A DNA stretch of 64,000 nucleotides from an uncultured Bacteroidales bacterium (GCA_949123685.1 CASBHZ010000002.1:1-64000); one strand, 5' to 3'. Positions 45,177 through 53,802 are shown, counted from the first letter of the stretch. Program-made: numbers and translations. Notes: generated from the sequence alone by a model not told the origin.

Positions 45177-45258
45177 TAGGCTTTAGGTGTTAGGCTTTAG
45201 GAGCAATATCCTGAGTTTTAGGCTTTGGCTTCAAAACCTAACGCCTAAAAGCAAAAGC
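45177..45258 (-). repeat. TTAGGNN heptamer array between phosphoesterase and susC, locus 1
   Basis: On the minus strand the phosphoesterase stop codon TAG is itself the start of the array (TAGGCTTTTGC, then TTAGGCG, TTAGGCT, TTAGGTG with some inverted copies). It can fold into a hairpin inside the operon and could weaken read-through from the phosphoesterase gene into susC. The same position is occupied by the same repeat family in locus 2. Confidence 0.85.
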
Positions 45259-47250
45259 CTACTTTATCTCTATCTTGTAAGCGTCCGTGCCGAAGGCTTT
45301 CGGACGTTGCATGTTTTCTGTGTAAGTGCGACCAAACTCATCTTTAACGGTAATGATCAAGTCTGTATCGGCATCGGGAGCCGTAACCTTGAAGAAGTGA
45401 TGGTCTTTCGTTGTGGAACCGATAGGTTCGGAAGTCGGACTCCCTTTCCAGCGTTTCAAAACATTGGCTGCGATATGCAAGGGATCATAAGCACTTACAT
45501 GCTTCACGTCAAGAGCCTTTCCGTCTGCCGTAGTCACAGTGATAGTCCAACGCGTATTGTAGTTCCATACATTAAGGAGTACCTCATTCTTCTTCTGACC
45601 TGTATAATCTGCTATCTTTGCTGCAAATTTTGCTGCCATTGTCGAGTTAAGTCCTTCAACATCACTCGAAGAGAAAGAAACCTCGTTAAGGTCATATGAG
45701 CGGAATTGGAAATTTTCATCCTTGCCGGCACATTTATACGTATACTTGAAATCTTTTCCGGTTATGTCCCATACTGCATATCCTGCAGGAGTGCCATCGG
45801 GAGCCATAAGGCAGCCGGGAGTCACGGCACCGCTCCACCACCAGTCGGAACATATGGCGCCAACGTTGTGTTCATAAACATTGCCTACACCTTTGTTTCC
45901 GGGGAGCGCATTATAGTTACGGTGCGTATGACCGGTCACAAAATGCACATTATATCCTTCAACAGCGGCAAGCACTTCAGGAGAATAAGTCCTCGCGGAG
46001 AACTCGCCGGGCTTGCTGTCGCTATATACCGGAACGTGCATAGTAATGATGACAGGCGTAGACTTGTCTACATAGGAAAGGTCTTTCGCAAGCCATGAGA
46101 ACTGGGGAGAATAGATCTTTCCTGCAACCTGATTGTCCCGGTTGGAACTGCCTCCGCCTACATATTTTGAACAATCGATATTATCAAGAACCACATAATG
46201 AACGTCTCCTATATTGAAAGAATAATAAGGAGGGGCAATCGTGACAGCGAAAGGATTCTTTGCCTTAAACTGTCCTATGGCATTCATATCGTTGTCATGG
46301 TTACCGATAGTGTGATACACAGGTAAACCTTTTACCTGCTCGTTAAAAAACTCTTTATAGTCGGAAAGATCAAAATTGCGGTCATACCAATAAAGATCCC
46401 AAGTCATGTCACCGAGAGTGATGGCATAAACCCTGCTTCCACCATTCGACTGCACATAGTTATTAATATCCTTGGCAACACCTTTAAACTGAGTGTTGTC
46501 CATATTTGAAGCCGTACCCCCTTTAGCTCTGTCGGCAAGGTGCATGTCTCCGAAGAAAAGCACCTTATAATTGCTCTGGTCAACTTTCTTTAGGGTAAAG
46601 CTTTGATTTTCGGGAACCTCTTTTGCAGATACAAGAGGACGATAGTGGTCCGGAAAAACGCCGTCAAGCGCGCATTCGTAACCACCGGGCACCGAAATAA
46701 ACACATAACCGGACTCTTTCTCTGATTTCAGTTGGTAAACACCGTTATTATCAGTCTGAACTGTTTCCACACCGTCACTGACAACCACTCCGGCTATAGG
46801 ACCTTCGGCAGACTCAACCACACCATATATAGTGGTGCCAGGTAAAATCTCGATCTTCCTTTCAACCATATTTATGGTTATCGTTCCGATTTGCACGCGG
46901 CGATCTCCGCGCTTCACGTCAAAGCGATAATTCCCTCCCTTAAAATCAGCAGGGAGACGGAATGCGAAATGAGCGGCGTCAGCTTCAGTCACAGCGCAGG
47001 AAGTAATGGTACCCCCCTCGATGAGATAGACAAGATCGGAAGTTTGCAATGTGTTCCCGCCTTCGATTTTGCAATCTTCACCTTTCACTACATCAACACT
47101 GGCGGGCAGGGTAACTTTGATTTCAGTTTCACCACCTGGAAGGGATCCGGGATCAGGATTATCTTTATTATCTCCACAACTCGGAAGACTGACAGACAAT
47201 ACACTCAACACCAGGAACGCCTGCAGCAGGCAAAGGAGTTTCTTAATCAT
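45259..47250 (-). CDS. Calcineurin-like phosphoesterase lipoprotein, locus 1 (intact copy)
   Basis: This 663-residue lipoprotein (lipobox LPSC, Cys25) has an N-terminal beta domain (about 42-130), a carboxypeptidase-regulatory-like domain (about 135-222: GTTIYGVVESAEGPIAGVVVSDG), a calcineurin-like metallophosphoesterase domain (about 228-450) and a C-terminal beta domain. All metal ligands are visible: GDMHLAD (D235, H237), LGDMTWD (D281), GNHDND (N317, H318), MHVPV (H405) and GHTH (H441, H443). It should hydrolyse a phosphomono- or diester outside the cytoplasm. It is the first gene of the locus. The codons for EGGT (residues 78-81) hold a run of six G (C6 at 47012-47017 on the plus strand), homologous to the G8 run in locus 2. 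Confidence 0.93.
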   Translation of the reverse strand: MIKKLLCLLQAFLVLSVLSVSLPSCGDNKDNPDPGSLPGGETEIKVTLPASVDVVKGEDCKIEGGNTLQTSDLVYLIEGGTITSCAVTEADAAHFAFRLPADFKGGNYRFDVKRGDRRVQIGTITINMVERKIEILPGTTIYGVVESAEGPIAGVVVSDGVETVQTDNNGVYQLKSEKESGYVFISVPGGYECALDGVFPDHYRPLVSAKEVPENQSFTLKKVDQSNYKVLFFGDMHLADRAKGGTASNMDNTQFKGVAKDINNYVQSNGGSRVYAITLGDMTWDLYWYDRNFDLSDYKEFFNEQVKGLPVYHTIGNHDNDMNAIGQFKAKNPFAVTIAPPYYSFNIGDVHYVVLDNIDCSKYVGGGSSNRDNQVAGKIYSPQFSWLAKDLSYVDKSTPVIITMHVPVYSDSKPGEFSARTYSPEVLAAVEGYNVHFVTGHTHRNYNALPGNKGVGNVYEHNVGAICSDWWWSGAVTPGCLMAPDGTPAGYAVWDITGKDFKYTYKCAGKDENFQFRSYDLNEVSFSSSDVEGLNSTMAAKFAAKIADYTGQKKNEVLLNVWNYNTRWTITVTTADGKALDVKHVSAYDPLHIAANVLKRWKGSPTSEPIGSTTKDHHFFKVTAPDADTDLIITVKDEFGRTYTENMQRPKAFGTDAYKIEIK

Positions 47251-47340
47251 GATTAAATAATGTTAATTCTTCTAAGGTTATTTTATATAGGCTTAAGTGC
47301 TTAACTCAAACCTGATGGTGATTTGCTTTTTAAGATTGCC

Positions 47341-47386
47341 TTGTATCACCCCGAGGAAACCTTCCGGTTTCCTCGGGGTGATACAA
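47341..47386. other. Perfect 21-bp hairpin with TTCC loop, next to a 16-bp palindrome
   Basis: Both 21-base arms pair without a mismatch around a four-base loop (46 nt in all; core CACCCCGAGGAAACC). It is followed at 47385-47400 by the palindrome AATTAATGCATTAATT. There is no proper T run, so it is not an ordinary terminator. It lies in the 363-bp gap (47251-47613) upstream of the locus 1 phosphoesterase. The rest of that gap is AT-rich, probably holds the locus 1 promoter (no exact TAnnTTTG seen) and ends with the TM2-gene terminator. Confidence 0.8.
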
Positions 47387-47513
47387 TTAATGCATTAATT
47401 GATTTTTAAGTTCCTTAACGAAACTTTGCGTAAAATTATAGCAAAATTTCGTTTAGTGCAAATTTTTACACAAAAAATGTTTCGAAACGTAAATTTTAAC
47501 TTAAATTTCATTA

Positions 47514-47562
47514 AAAACGAGGTTCTGAAAGCGATATCTGCGAATACCGCTTTCAGAACCTC
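47514..47562 (-). terminator. Terminator of the TM2-domain gene
   Basis: On the minus strand a perfect 15-bp stem (GAGGTTCTGAAAGCG with CGCTTTCAGAACCTC), loop of 14, is followed by GTTTTTAA. It lies about 50 bp after the TM2-domain gene stop codon and insulates the locus 1 promoter region from it. Confidence 0.85.
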
Positions 47563-47613
47563 ACCGTGAAAATTAAAAAAATTATTTAAACTTTATAAAT
47601 ATTTAGACGCTGT

Positions 47614-48042
47614 TTAAAACAAAGGAAGTGTTGATGTAGAGTCGATATACTTACGTTTGAAATCGGCATCCGTCATGCAAAGCATAAGGATTCCCTGAAT
47701 TAGAGTGAGAATCTGCCAGAGTCCGCAAGTAATCACGGATAAAAGTATCGTAATGAAACCGGCTCCCACCTTTCCAAGCACAAAATACTGAACGCCGAGT
47801 CCGCCCAATATGATTGCCATGATTCCGCAAAGGGTCTTCTTTGAAGTTATCTCCGCATTGTCCGCAATTGATTTACCACTATTCCTGTATGCCTCCATCA
47901 GTTCCGGAAAAGTGTAAAGAGGCATCCATGAACCACCGTCGCGGCTCACCGGAGTGTCATTGGAAACAGGATAAGCCATCATCTGCTCAAGGCTCATCGG
48001 ACCGATAGTCTGATTGTTAAGAGTAATGTAATACATTGCCAT
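47614..48042 (-). CDS. GYF_2/DUF4339 plus TM2 domain membrane protein
   Basis: This 142-residue protein starts with a GYF_2-like domain (about 1-50: YYITLNNQTIGPMSLEQMMA, PVSRDGGSWMPLYTFPEL). The C-terminal half is a TM2 domain with two membrane helices (CGIMAIILGGLGVQYFVLGKVGAGFITILLSVITCGLWQILTLIQGILML, about 73-125). In TM2 proteins the helices are joined by a short DRF-like turn, here replaced by GVQYFVLGK. Its function is unknown. A second in-frame ATG two codons on is an equal candidate start. Confidence 0.88.
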   Translation of the reverse strand: MAMYYITLNNQTIGPMSLEQMMAYPVSNDTPVSRDGGSWMPLYTFPELMEAYRNSGKSIADNAEITSKKTLCGIMAIILGGLGVQYFVLGKVGAGFITILLSVITCGLWQILTLIQGILMLCMTDADFKRKYIDSTSTLPLF

Positions 48043-48070
48043 ATTCAGTTAGGTTAATTAAGATGCAATG

Positions 48071-48078
48071 CAAATATA
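48071..48078 (-). promoter_or_regulatory. Bacteroidetes -7 element for the TM2-domain gene
   Basis: The minus strand reads TATATTTG, an exact TAnnTTTG match, 28 bases upstream of the start codon. The divergent parC gene has only a near match (TAACTTTA around 48102). Confidence 0.5.
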
Positions 48079-48139
48079 ACGGATTTTTGCAAAAAAAATG
48101 TTAACTTTACACATAAAATACGAATTTTAACATCACATC

Positions 48140-50833
48140 ATGTCCGATTACAACGATTCCTTAAATATTGCCGACTCTAAAGAGGAAGAAATGAATATCA
48201 CAGAATCCCAGAGTGCCAACATATCCCCGACAGACAAGAAGACCGTTCTGTCAGGTATGTTCCGCGACTGGTATCTCGAATATGCGAGCTATGTGATCCT
48301 TGAACGTGCCGTCCCCCACATCGAAGACGGATTGAAACCTGTGCAACGACGCATTCTTCATTCCATGTCTACTCTTGATGACGGACGTTTCAACAAAGTC
48401 GCAAACATTGTTGGAAACACGATGCAATATCACCCCCATGGAGATGCGTCGATAGGCGACGCGCTCGTGCAACTCGGACAAAAAGACCTGCTTGTAGACA
48501 CTCAGGGAAACTGGGGTAACATACTGACCGGAGACTCGGCGGCGGCTCCACGTTATATCGAGGCTCGCCTCTCTGAGTTTGCCATCGAAACGGCATTCAG
48601 TCCGAAAATCACGGAATGGACTTTGTCTTACGACGGACGCAAACGCGAACCCGTCACCCTCCCTATGAAATTTCCGCTGTTGCTCGCGCAAGGCGTAGAG
48701 GGTATCGCCGTGGGTCTTTCATCGAAAATATTGCCCCATAATTTCAACGAAATCATAGATGCGGCTGTGGAATATCTCCACGACCGCCCTTTCAAGCTTT
48801 TCCCGGACTTCCAGACAGGCGGACTGCTGGACGTTTCAAAATATAACGACGGCGGTCGCGGCGGCTCAGTGAAAGTAAGGGCAAAAATTGAAAAAATAGA
48901 CAACAAGACTCTCGCTATCACGGAACTCCCCTTTGGCAAAACCACCTCCACCCTCATATCTTCAATATTGGGTGCAATGGAAAAAGGGAAAATCAAGATA
49001 CGCAAGGTTGATGACAACACTGCCGCCACTGCCGAGATTCTTGTGCACCTTATCCCCGGAACATCTTCCGACAAGGCAATAGATGCACTTTATGCCTTTA
49101 CAGACTGCGAAGTGTCCATCTCCCCAAACTGCTGTGTGATACGTGACCGCAAACCTGAATTCCTTACAGTTTCCGATCTTCTGCGATATTCCGTAGACCA
49201 CACTCAGGAAATGCTGCGTCAGGAATTGAATATAAAACTGAGCGAGACAAGGGAGCAGCAGCTCTTCTCTTCTCTTGAGAAGATATTCATCGAAGAGCGT
49301 ATGTATAAGGATGAAAAAGTGGAACAAGCGCGCGACATGGAGAGCGCTATCAGACGAGTAGACGAGCTGATGGATCCATTCAAGCCATCTTTCTTCCGTG
49401 CCATCACGGACGAAGACCTTATACACCTCTGGGAAATAAAGATGGGACGCATACTGAAATTCAACTCCCAGAAAGCTGATGAAAAGATAGCCAGACTTGA
49501 CGAGGAAATAGCCAAACTGGAATACGACCTTGACCATATAGTTGAATTTACAGAAAAATGGTATCTGCATTTGAAAGAACGGTATGGCGACAATTTCCCC
49601 CGGCGCACGGTGATCCGCAGTTTCGATTCCATCGAGGCAACCAAGGTGGCGGAAGCCAACAAACGCTTCTATTATGATCCGGAGGGTGGTTTCATCGGAA
49701 CAGGACTTAAAGACAAAGAGTTTAAGTTTACTTGCTCCGACATTGACGATATCCTTGTCATATATCGCGATGGAACGTACAAGATCGTTCGCGTGCAGGA
49801 AAAGTTCTATGTCGGCAAGAAAGTGATACATCTCGGTGTATTCAAAAAAGGAGACAAACGCACCATATATAATGTGATATACCGCAATGGCAAGCGTGGC
49901 AATTCATACATGAAGCGTTTCTATATAACAGGACTCACACGCGATAAGGAATACAATATCACAAAAGGCGTTGAAGGCTCACGTATCGAATGGCTCACAT
50001 GCAATCCGAATGGAGAAGCGGAAACCGTGCGCGTTACGCTCAAGGACGAAGCAAACGACACCGGACGCAGGCCTCGCAACCTCGAGATTTATGTCAATTT
50101 CTCCGAACTGGCGGTAAAAGGTAAGGAATCGCTTGGAAACCTTGTTACGAAATATCAGATAAAGAGCGTCTCGCTTGAACGCAGGGGATCAAGTACTCTG
50201 GGCGGCAGAGAAGTCTGGTTCGACCGCGATGTGCTACGCCTCAATTATGACGGCCGCGGCGAAAGTCTCGGCATATTCCAGGGTGACGACAAGGTGCTCG
50301 TGATCACAAAGGACGGTGAGTTTTTCACATCCACATATTCCGACACCAACCACTATGACGACAACATATCGCTCATTGAGAAGTTTGATCCGCACAAGAT
50401 ATGGACACTCGCCCTCAACGACGCTTCACTTGGCTATCCCTACCTGAAACGTTTCGAGTTTGAAGTGTCTGCAAAACCTCAAAGATTTGTGGGCAGCGAA
50501 CCGGAGTCAAGCGTAATACTTCTTACAGACACTCCCTTTGCCCGTCTGGAGGTGACATTCGGAGGTGCGGATTCCGTCAGGCCTCCATTGGAAATCGAGA
50601 CGGAAGATTTTATCGGAGTGAAGAGCTTCAAGGCAAAAGGGAAAAGGATTTCTACCTATAACATTGCAGATATTGTAGAACTTGAACCTACCCGCTTCCC
50701 CGCCCCGCCGGAATCTCCAACAGAAGCAGAGTCTGATCAGGAACAAGATTCTGACATATCCGATCAGGATGACACCCTGGCTTCCGAGCCGGACACTTCA
50801 AACGTATCAATCCAACCATCACTATTCGATTAA
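48140..50833 (+). CDS. parC: DNA topoisomerase IV subunit A (type IIA topoisomerase)
   Basis: This 897-residue protein has the type IIA breakage-reunion domain: FRDWYLEYASYVILERAVPHIEDGLKPVQRRILHSM, the winged-helix QYHPHGDASIGDALVQLGQ and the catalytic tyrosine in SAAAPRYIEARLSEFA (about Y139). A coiled-coil arm (about 375-480) follows, and then a beta-propeller-like C-terminal domain (about 535-840). The GyrA-box QRRGGKG is not present in the C-terminal domain, favouring topoisomerase IV (decatenation) over gyrase. An acidic tail of about 40 residues ends with NVSIQPSLFD. Partner parE is not in the window. Confidence 0.93.
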   Translation: MSDYNDSLNIADSKEEEMNITESQSANISPTDKKTVLSGMFRDWYLEYASYVILERAVPHIEDGLKPVQRRILHSMSTLDDGRFNKVANIVGNTMQYHPHGDASIGDALVQLGQKDLLVDTQGNWGNILTGDSAAAPRYIEARLSEFAIETAFSPKITEWTLSYDGRKREPVTLPMKFPLLLAQGVEGIAVGLSSKILPHNFNEIIDAAVEYLHDRPFKLFPDFQTGGLLDVSKYNDGGRGGSVKVRAKIEKIDNKTLAITELPFGKTTSTLISSILGAMEKGKIKIRKVDDNTAATAEILVHLIPGTSSDKAIDALYAFTDCEVSISPNCCVIRDRKPEFLTVSDLLRYSVDHTQEMLRQELNIKLSETREQQLFSSLEKIFIEERMYKDEKVEQARDMESAIRRVDELMDPFKPSFFRAITDEDLIHLWEIKMGRILKFNSQKADEKIARLDEEIAKLEYDLDHIVEFTEKWYLHLKERYGDNFPRRTVIRSFDSIEATKVAEANKRFYYDPEGGFIGTGLKDKEFKFTCSDIDDILVIYRDGTYKIVRVQEKFYVGKKVIHLGVFKKGDKRTIYNVIYRNGKRGNSYMKRFYITGLTRDKEYNITKGVEGSRIEWLTCNPNGEAETVRVTLKDEANDTGRRPRNLEIYVNFSELAVKGKESLGNLVTKYQIKSVSLERRGSSTLGGREVWFDRDVLRLNYDGRGESLGIFQGDDKVLVITKDGEFFTSTYSDTNHYDDNISLIEKFDPHKIWTLALNDASLGYPYLKRFEFEVSAKPQRFVGSEPESSVILLTDTPFARLEVTFGGADSVRPPLEIETEDFIGVKSFKAKGKRISTYNIADIVELEPTRFPAPPESPTEAESDQEQDSDISDQDDTLASEPDTSNVSIQPSLFD

Positions 50834-50855
50834 TCCAAAGACTCTTTTGTCTGTA

Positions 50856-51674
50856 ATGATTAGAAAATACATATTGGCATTTGCAACAGCCATAGCCGGT
50901 TGCGTGCATGCAGAGGAATTGCCGCGACCCGTGGTGCAAGAATATCGTATCGAGATTGGGGGCGGCAATGCGCTCTCTTCATATCTTTCACCGTTGCGAT
51001 ATGACGGCAATATACTGGGAATATCGGGGCAATGGAGCAAAGCATCCAGATGGGCTCCGGAATCTTTGATCATGCATTTCAATGCCGGCGCAAACCTGCG
51101 TGATTACAAGAATCCCGCTCGCACGGCATCCATGATAGGCATTGACGGCATGTTCTCCTGGGGAATGTCCTGGCGGAAACGACTGCCATATTCCTTGCAG
51201 GTGACTGCCGGAGGCTCCATTGACATTAATGGCGGATGTCTCTACCTTTCCCGCAACGGTAATAATCCCGTCACAGCGCTCGCCTCGGCATCACTGGATA
51301 TCAACGCATCAATTTCCTGGAGATTCAAGATAGGCAGACTGCCAATGCTAATCAGCAATGAAATCCGCCTGCCCTCATTGGGATGTTTCTTCTCTCCCCA
51401 ATATGGAGAAACATATTATGAGATATGGCTCGGAAACAGAACCGGGCTGGCGCACTGCGGATGGTGGGGAAACAGGTTCTGCATAGACAACCTCCTCTCT
51501 CTAAAACTTGATTTCGGCAAGACAGCGATGGAGATAGGCTACAGGTATGATTACAACTCCTCTTGGGCAAATTCGCTCAACACACAGCTCTCCACCCACT
51601 CTTTCGTAATCGGGATAATACCTCACGGTCTCGGCATCAAACGCAAACAAGCCATCAACTCCCCCCTCTTCTGA
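50856..51674 (+). CDS. Exported beta-rich (outer-membrane-type) protein, DUF3316-like
   Basis: 272 residues from ATG 50856, which begins a good signal peptide (IRKYILAFATAIAGCVHAEE) 22 bp after the parC stop; a longer reading frame into parC is not credible. The mature part has alternating hydrophobic strands, many Gly, Trp and Tyr residues and IGYRYDYNSSWANSLNTQLSTHSFVIGIIP near the end, suggesting a small outer-membrane beta-barrel. It resembles the Bacteroidales DUF3316 group, but I hold that family name with modest confidence. It is probably cotranscribed with parC. Confidence 0.78.
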   Translation: MIRKYILAFATAIAGCVHAEELPRPVVQEYRIEIGGGNALSSYLSPLRYDGNILGISGQWSKASRWAPESLIMHFNAGANLRDYKNPARTASMIGIDGMFSWGMSWRKRLPYSLQVTAGGSIDINGGCLYLSRNGNNPVTALASASLDINASISWRFKIGRLPMLISNEIRLPSLGCFFSPQYGETYYEIWLGNRTGLAHCGWWGNRFCIDNLLSLKLDFGKTAMEIGYRYDYNSSWANSLNTQLSTHSFVIGIIPHGLGIKRKQAINSPLF

Positions 51675-51745
51675 AACCCTCAACTCAGTCCCAACAACTA
51701 ATACTCTCCAACTCTTATTATTAGAGTATAAAAGTTTTATATTAA

Positions 51746-52135
51746 ATGACAATTGAAGATTATAACAGATTATCAGAAAATATAATTGCAGCTGCCATCG
51801 AAGTTCATAAAACTTTAGGACCCGGGCTGGTTGAAAAGTATTATAGATATGCACTGACTCATGAACTAAGACTGAGAGGATATAAGGTTTGTGAAGAAGT
51901 AGGTGTTTCTTTTAACTATAAAGACCTGTGTATAAAGGAGGCTTGTCGTGTTGACATAATTGTGGAAGACAAAATTATATTAGAATTAAAAGCGACAGAA
52001 CGTGATAATGAACTTTACGCAAGCCAACTCTTGACATATTTAAGATTAACAGGATTCAAACTCGGGCTTGTGATAAATTTCAATAGGATTCGGTTAGTAG
52101 ACGGAATCAAACGTGTTATAAACGGAAGTTTTTAA
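51746..52135 (+). CDS. GxxExxY-family protein with PD-(D/E)XK nuclease-like fold
   Basis: This 129-residue protein matches the GxxExxY family: IIAAAIEVHKTLGPGLVEKYY carries the name motif (G-L-V-E-K-Y-Y), followed by the PD-(D/E)XK-like core YKDLCIKEACRVDIIVEDKIILELKA (D, then E-x-K) and AQLLTYLRLTGFKLGLVINF-type helices near the end (the actual text begins ASQLL). Biological role is unknown. The gene is visibly AT-richer than its neighbours, with many AGA, ATA and TTA codons, suggesting horizontal arrival. A miniature inverted-repeat element starts about ten bases downstream of its stop. Confidence 0.93.
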   Translation: MTIEDYNRLSENIIAAAIEVHKTLGPGLVEKYYRYALTHELRLRGYKVCEEVGVSFNYKDLCIKEACRVDIIVEDKIILELKATERDNELYASQLLTYLRLTGFKLGLVINFNRIRLVDGIKRVINGSF

Positions 52136-52144
52136 GTCAGTGGA

Positions 52145-52412
52145 AACACAGAGGCACAGAGACACAGGGAATATGGACACAACAATTTACATATCGGGAA
52201 AGGAATGGCACAGAGGTCGTAAAACTCCTGTCAGAGGCGCGGAGAGCCGCGAAAAATTGAGGACAAGCTTCAACGAAACGGACACTATTGATGCAAACAC
52301 ACTTAGAAACCGGCTCTTCGGCTCTATAAGAATCGCATGCGATTCCTCTGCGACTCGACCTTTCATAAAGCAAAATAAGGAAAACGACTCTGCTCCTCTG
52401 TGCCTCTGTGTT
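52145..52412. mobile_element. Miniature inverted-repeat element next to the GxxExxY gene
   Basis: The 268-bp segment is bounded by a perfect 17-bp inverted repeat: AACACAGAGGCACAGAG at 52145-52161 and its reverse complement at 52396-52412. Inside is the perfect palindrome GAATCGCATGCGATTC (52331-52346) and short hairpins such as GCGCGGAGAGCCGCG. No convincing protein is encoded, and no target-site duplication is obvious. The 427-bp gap from 52136 to 52562 holds only this element and the leader of the S41 protease gene. Confidence 0.65.
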
Positions 52413-52562
52413 AATATTTTTACGAAAAACAGCACACCACGACATCATGTGCAAACCGCTATCCCATACATGAATAAACCTATGGAAATTATCCCCTTGG
52501 GCACACAAATACGACACCTCTGCATTGAATCATTTAATTATTGAATAAACAATTACAATTAT

Positions 52563-53591
52563 ATGAAATTTAAATATAAAGTATTATCGGTATTGGTGTT
52601 AGCTGCCGTGATGGCGGGATGCCATGAGGCTCCGGAATATAAGGATGACCCCTACGGCAATTTCGATGCGCTTGCTGCAATCGTTGGCGAACGTTATTGT
52701 TTTTTTGAAGAGAAGGGAATCGACTGGGAAAAACTTTGCCGCCAATATCGCGCAGAGATAAAACCCGACATGAAACAGCTGGAACTGTTCGACATATGTT
52801 CCCGCCTTCTCGACGAGCTCCAGGACGGTCATGTAAACCTCTCATCCCGTTTCAACACGAGCTATTATCGCAAATGGTGGAGTGACTATCCACAGGATTT
52901 CAACCTCCGCACTTTGCAACAATATTACCTGAACTTCGATTTCATGCAGACTTCGGGCATAAGCTACAAAATGCTATCCGAAGAGATCGGATATATGTAT
53001 TATCCCTCATTCTCTTCCGGAATAAGCCAGACAAGCCTTGACTACATTCTCGCGATCCTCCACGATTCAAAGGGACTAATAATTGATATACGCAACAACG
53101 GAGGCGGCATTCTGACCAATATAAACACCCTTACAGGACGATTCATAACAGAGAAGACCACTGGCGGATATATCCGCCATAAGACGGGACCGGAGCCCGG
53201 TGCGTTCTCCGACCCTTATCCCATAGAATATGAAGCTGCAGATCCTACACAAAGGGTAAAGTATTTAGACAAACCTATAATCATATTGACTAACAGGTCT
53301 TGTTTCTCCGCCGCCAATAATTTTGTGGCAGTAATGAAGACGTTGCCCAATGTGCGTATAGTTGGGGCACGCACTGGCGGAGGAGGGGGACTGCCCTTCT
53401 CCGCCGAACTGCCAAACGGATGGTCAGTACGTTTCTCCGCATGCCCCATAAACGACAAAGACGACCGCACAACCGAATTTGGGATAGACCCTACACCCGG
53501 TTGCGAAGTGCATTGCATTGATGCCGACCTTGCAGCAGGACGCGACGCAATTTTGGATTTTGCGATCAACCTTTTGCAAACGAAAGAATAG
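52563..53591 (+). CDS. S41 family (C-terminal-processing-like) peptidase lipoprotein
   Basis: This 342-residue lipoprotein (lipobox VMAGC, Cys20) has the S41 layout without an obvious PDZ domain: a helical N-terminal part (IDWEKLCRQYRAEIKPDMKQ, LDELQDGHVNLSSRFNTSYY), IGYMYYPSF, the core KGLIIDIRNNGGG and the catalytic Ser region ILTNRSCFSAANNFVAVMKTLPNVRIVGARTGGGGGLP. Ser in CFSAAN is the likely nucleophile, although the surrounding block differs from the TSxxSASA of well-known members. A role in processing envelope or surface proteins is likely. The 3' end overlaps the convergent small gene by 26 bp. Confidence 0.9.
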   Translation: MKFKYKVLSVLVLAAVMAGCHEAPEYKDDPYGNFDALAAIVGERYCFFEEKGIDWEKLCRQYRAEIKPDMKQLELFDICSRLLDELQDGHVNLSSRFNTSYYRKWWSDYPQDFNLRTLQQYYLNFDFMQTSGISYKMLSEEIGYMYYPSFSSGISQTSLDYILAILHDSKGLIIDIRNNGGGILTNINTLTGRFITEKTTGGYIRHKTGPEPGAFSDPYPIEYEAADPTQRVKYLDKPIIILTNRSCFSAANNFVAVMKTLPNVRIVGARTGGGGGLPFSAELPNGWSVRFSACPINDKDDRTTEFGIDPTPGCEVHCIDADLAAGRDAILDFAINLLQTKE

Positions 53592-53802
53592 TCGGCGACT
53601 TTATGTCGACTCCATATTTATCGGCAAATCGCAATATATTGCGGGCAAGTTCAGGTTTTAATTCTTCAGGACAATAACGGAAATAGGCTTCTGCAGCCCG
53701 AACATGCGTTGCATCCGGCATAGGATACTCCCTTCTTTCAGGAAGACCGAACATGCTGTCCGGCAATTCTTTTCTCTCTTCTGAATCTAAAATGTCACTC
53801 AT
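53566..53802 (-). CDS. Small protein with DUF6582-like repeat
   Basis: This 78-residue gene is supported by a GGAAG ribosome-binding site just before its ATG and by protein-like content. The segment LPERREYPMPDATHVRAAEAYFRYCPEELKPELARNILRFADKYGV resembles a short helical domain (Y-P-M/L-P-D-x-x-H-V-x-x-A) seen in phage and uncharacterised bacterial proteins, similar to DUF6582. Its function is unknown. The last 26 bp overlap the convergent S41 protease gene. The 260 bp upstream to manA show no clear feature beyond AT-rich promoter-like DNA. Confidence 0.65.
   Translation of the reverse strand: MSDILDSEERKELPDSMFGLPERREYPMPDATHVRAAEAYFRYCPEELKPELARNILRFADKYGVDIKSPTILSFAKG

Noticed and set aside
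47341..47386. The 21-bp hairpin as inverted ends of an invertible promoter.
   Set aside because: The arms are only four bases apart, so nothing lies between them to invert.
48962..49831. Large antisense reading frames inside parC, susC and rnd genes (up to about 290 codons).
   Set aside because: They are shadows of strongly coding genes, have unlikely amino-acid composition (Cys-, His- or Tyr-rich) and no start signals.
52140..52544. 134-codon reading frame inside the inverted-repeat element, and one on the opposite strand.
   Set aside because: Both run through the inverted repeats and palindromes, have no ribosome-binding site and show no protein-like pattern.
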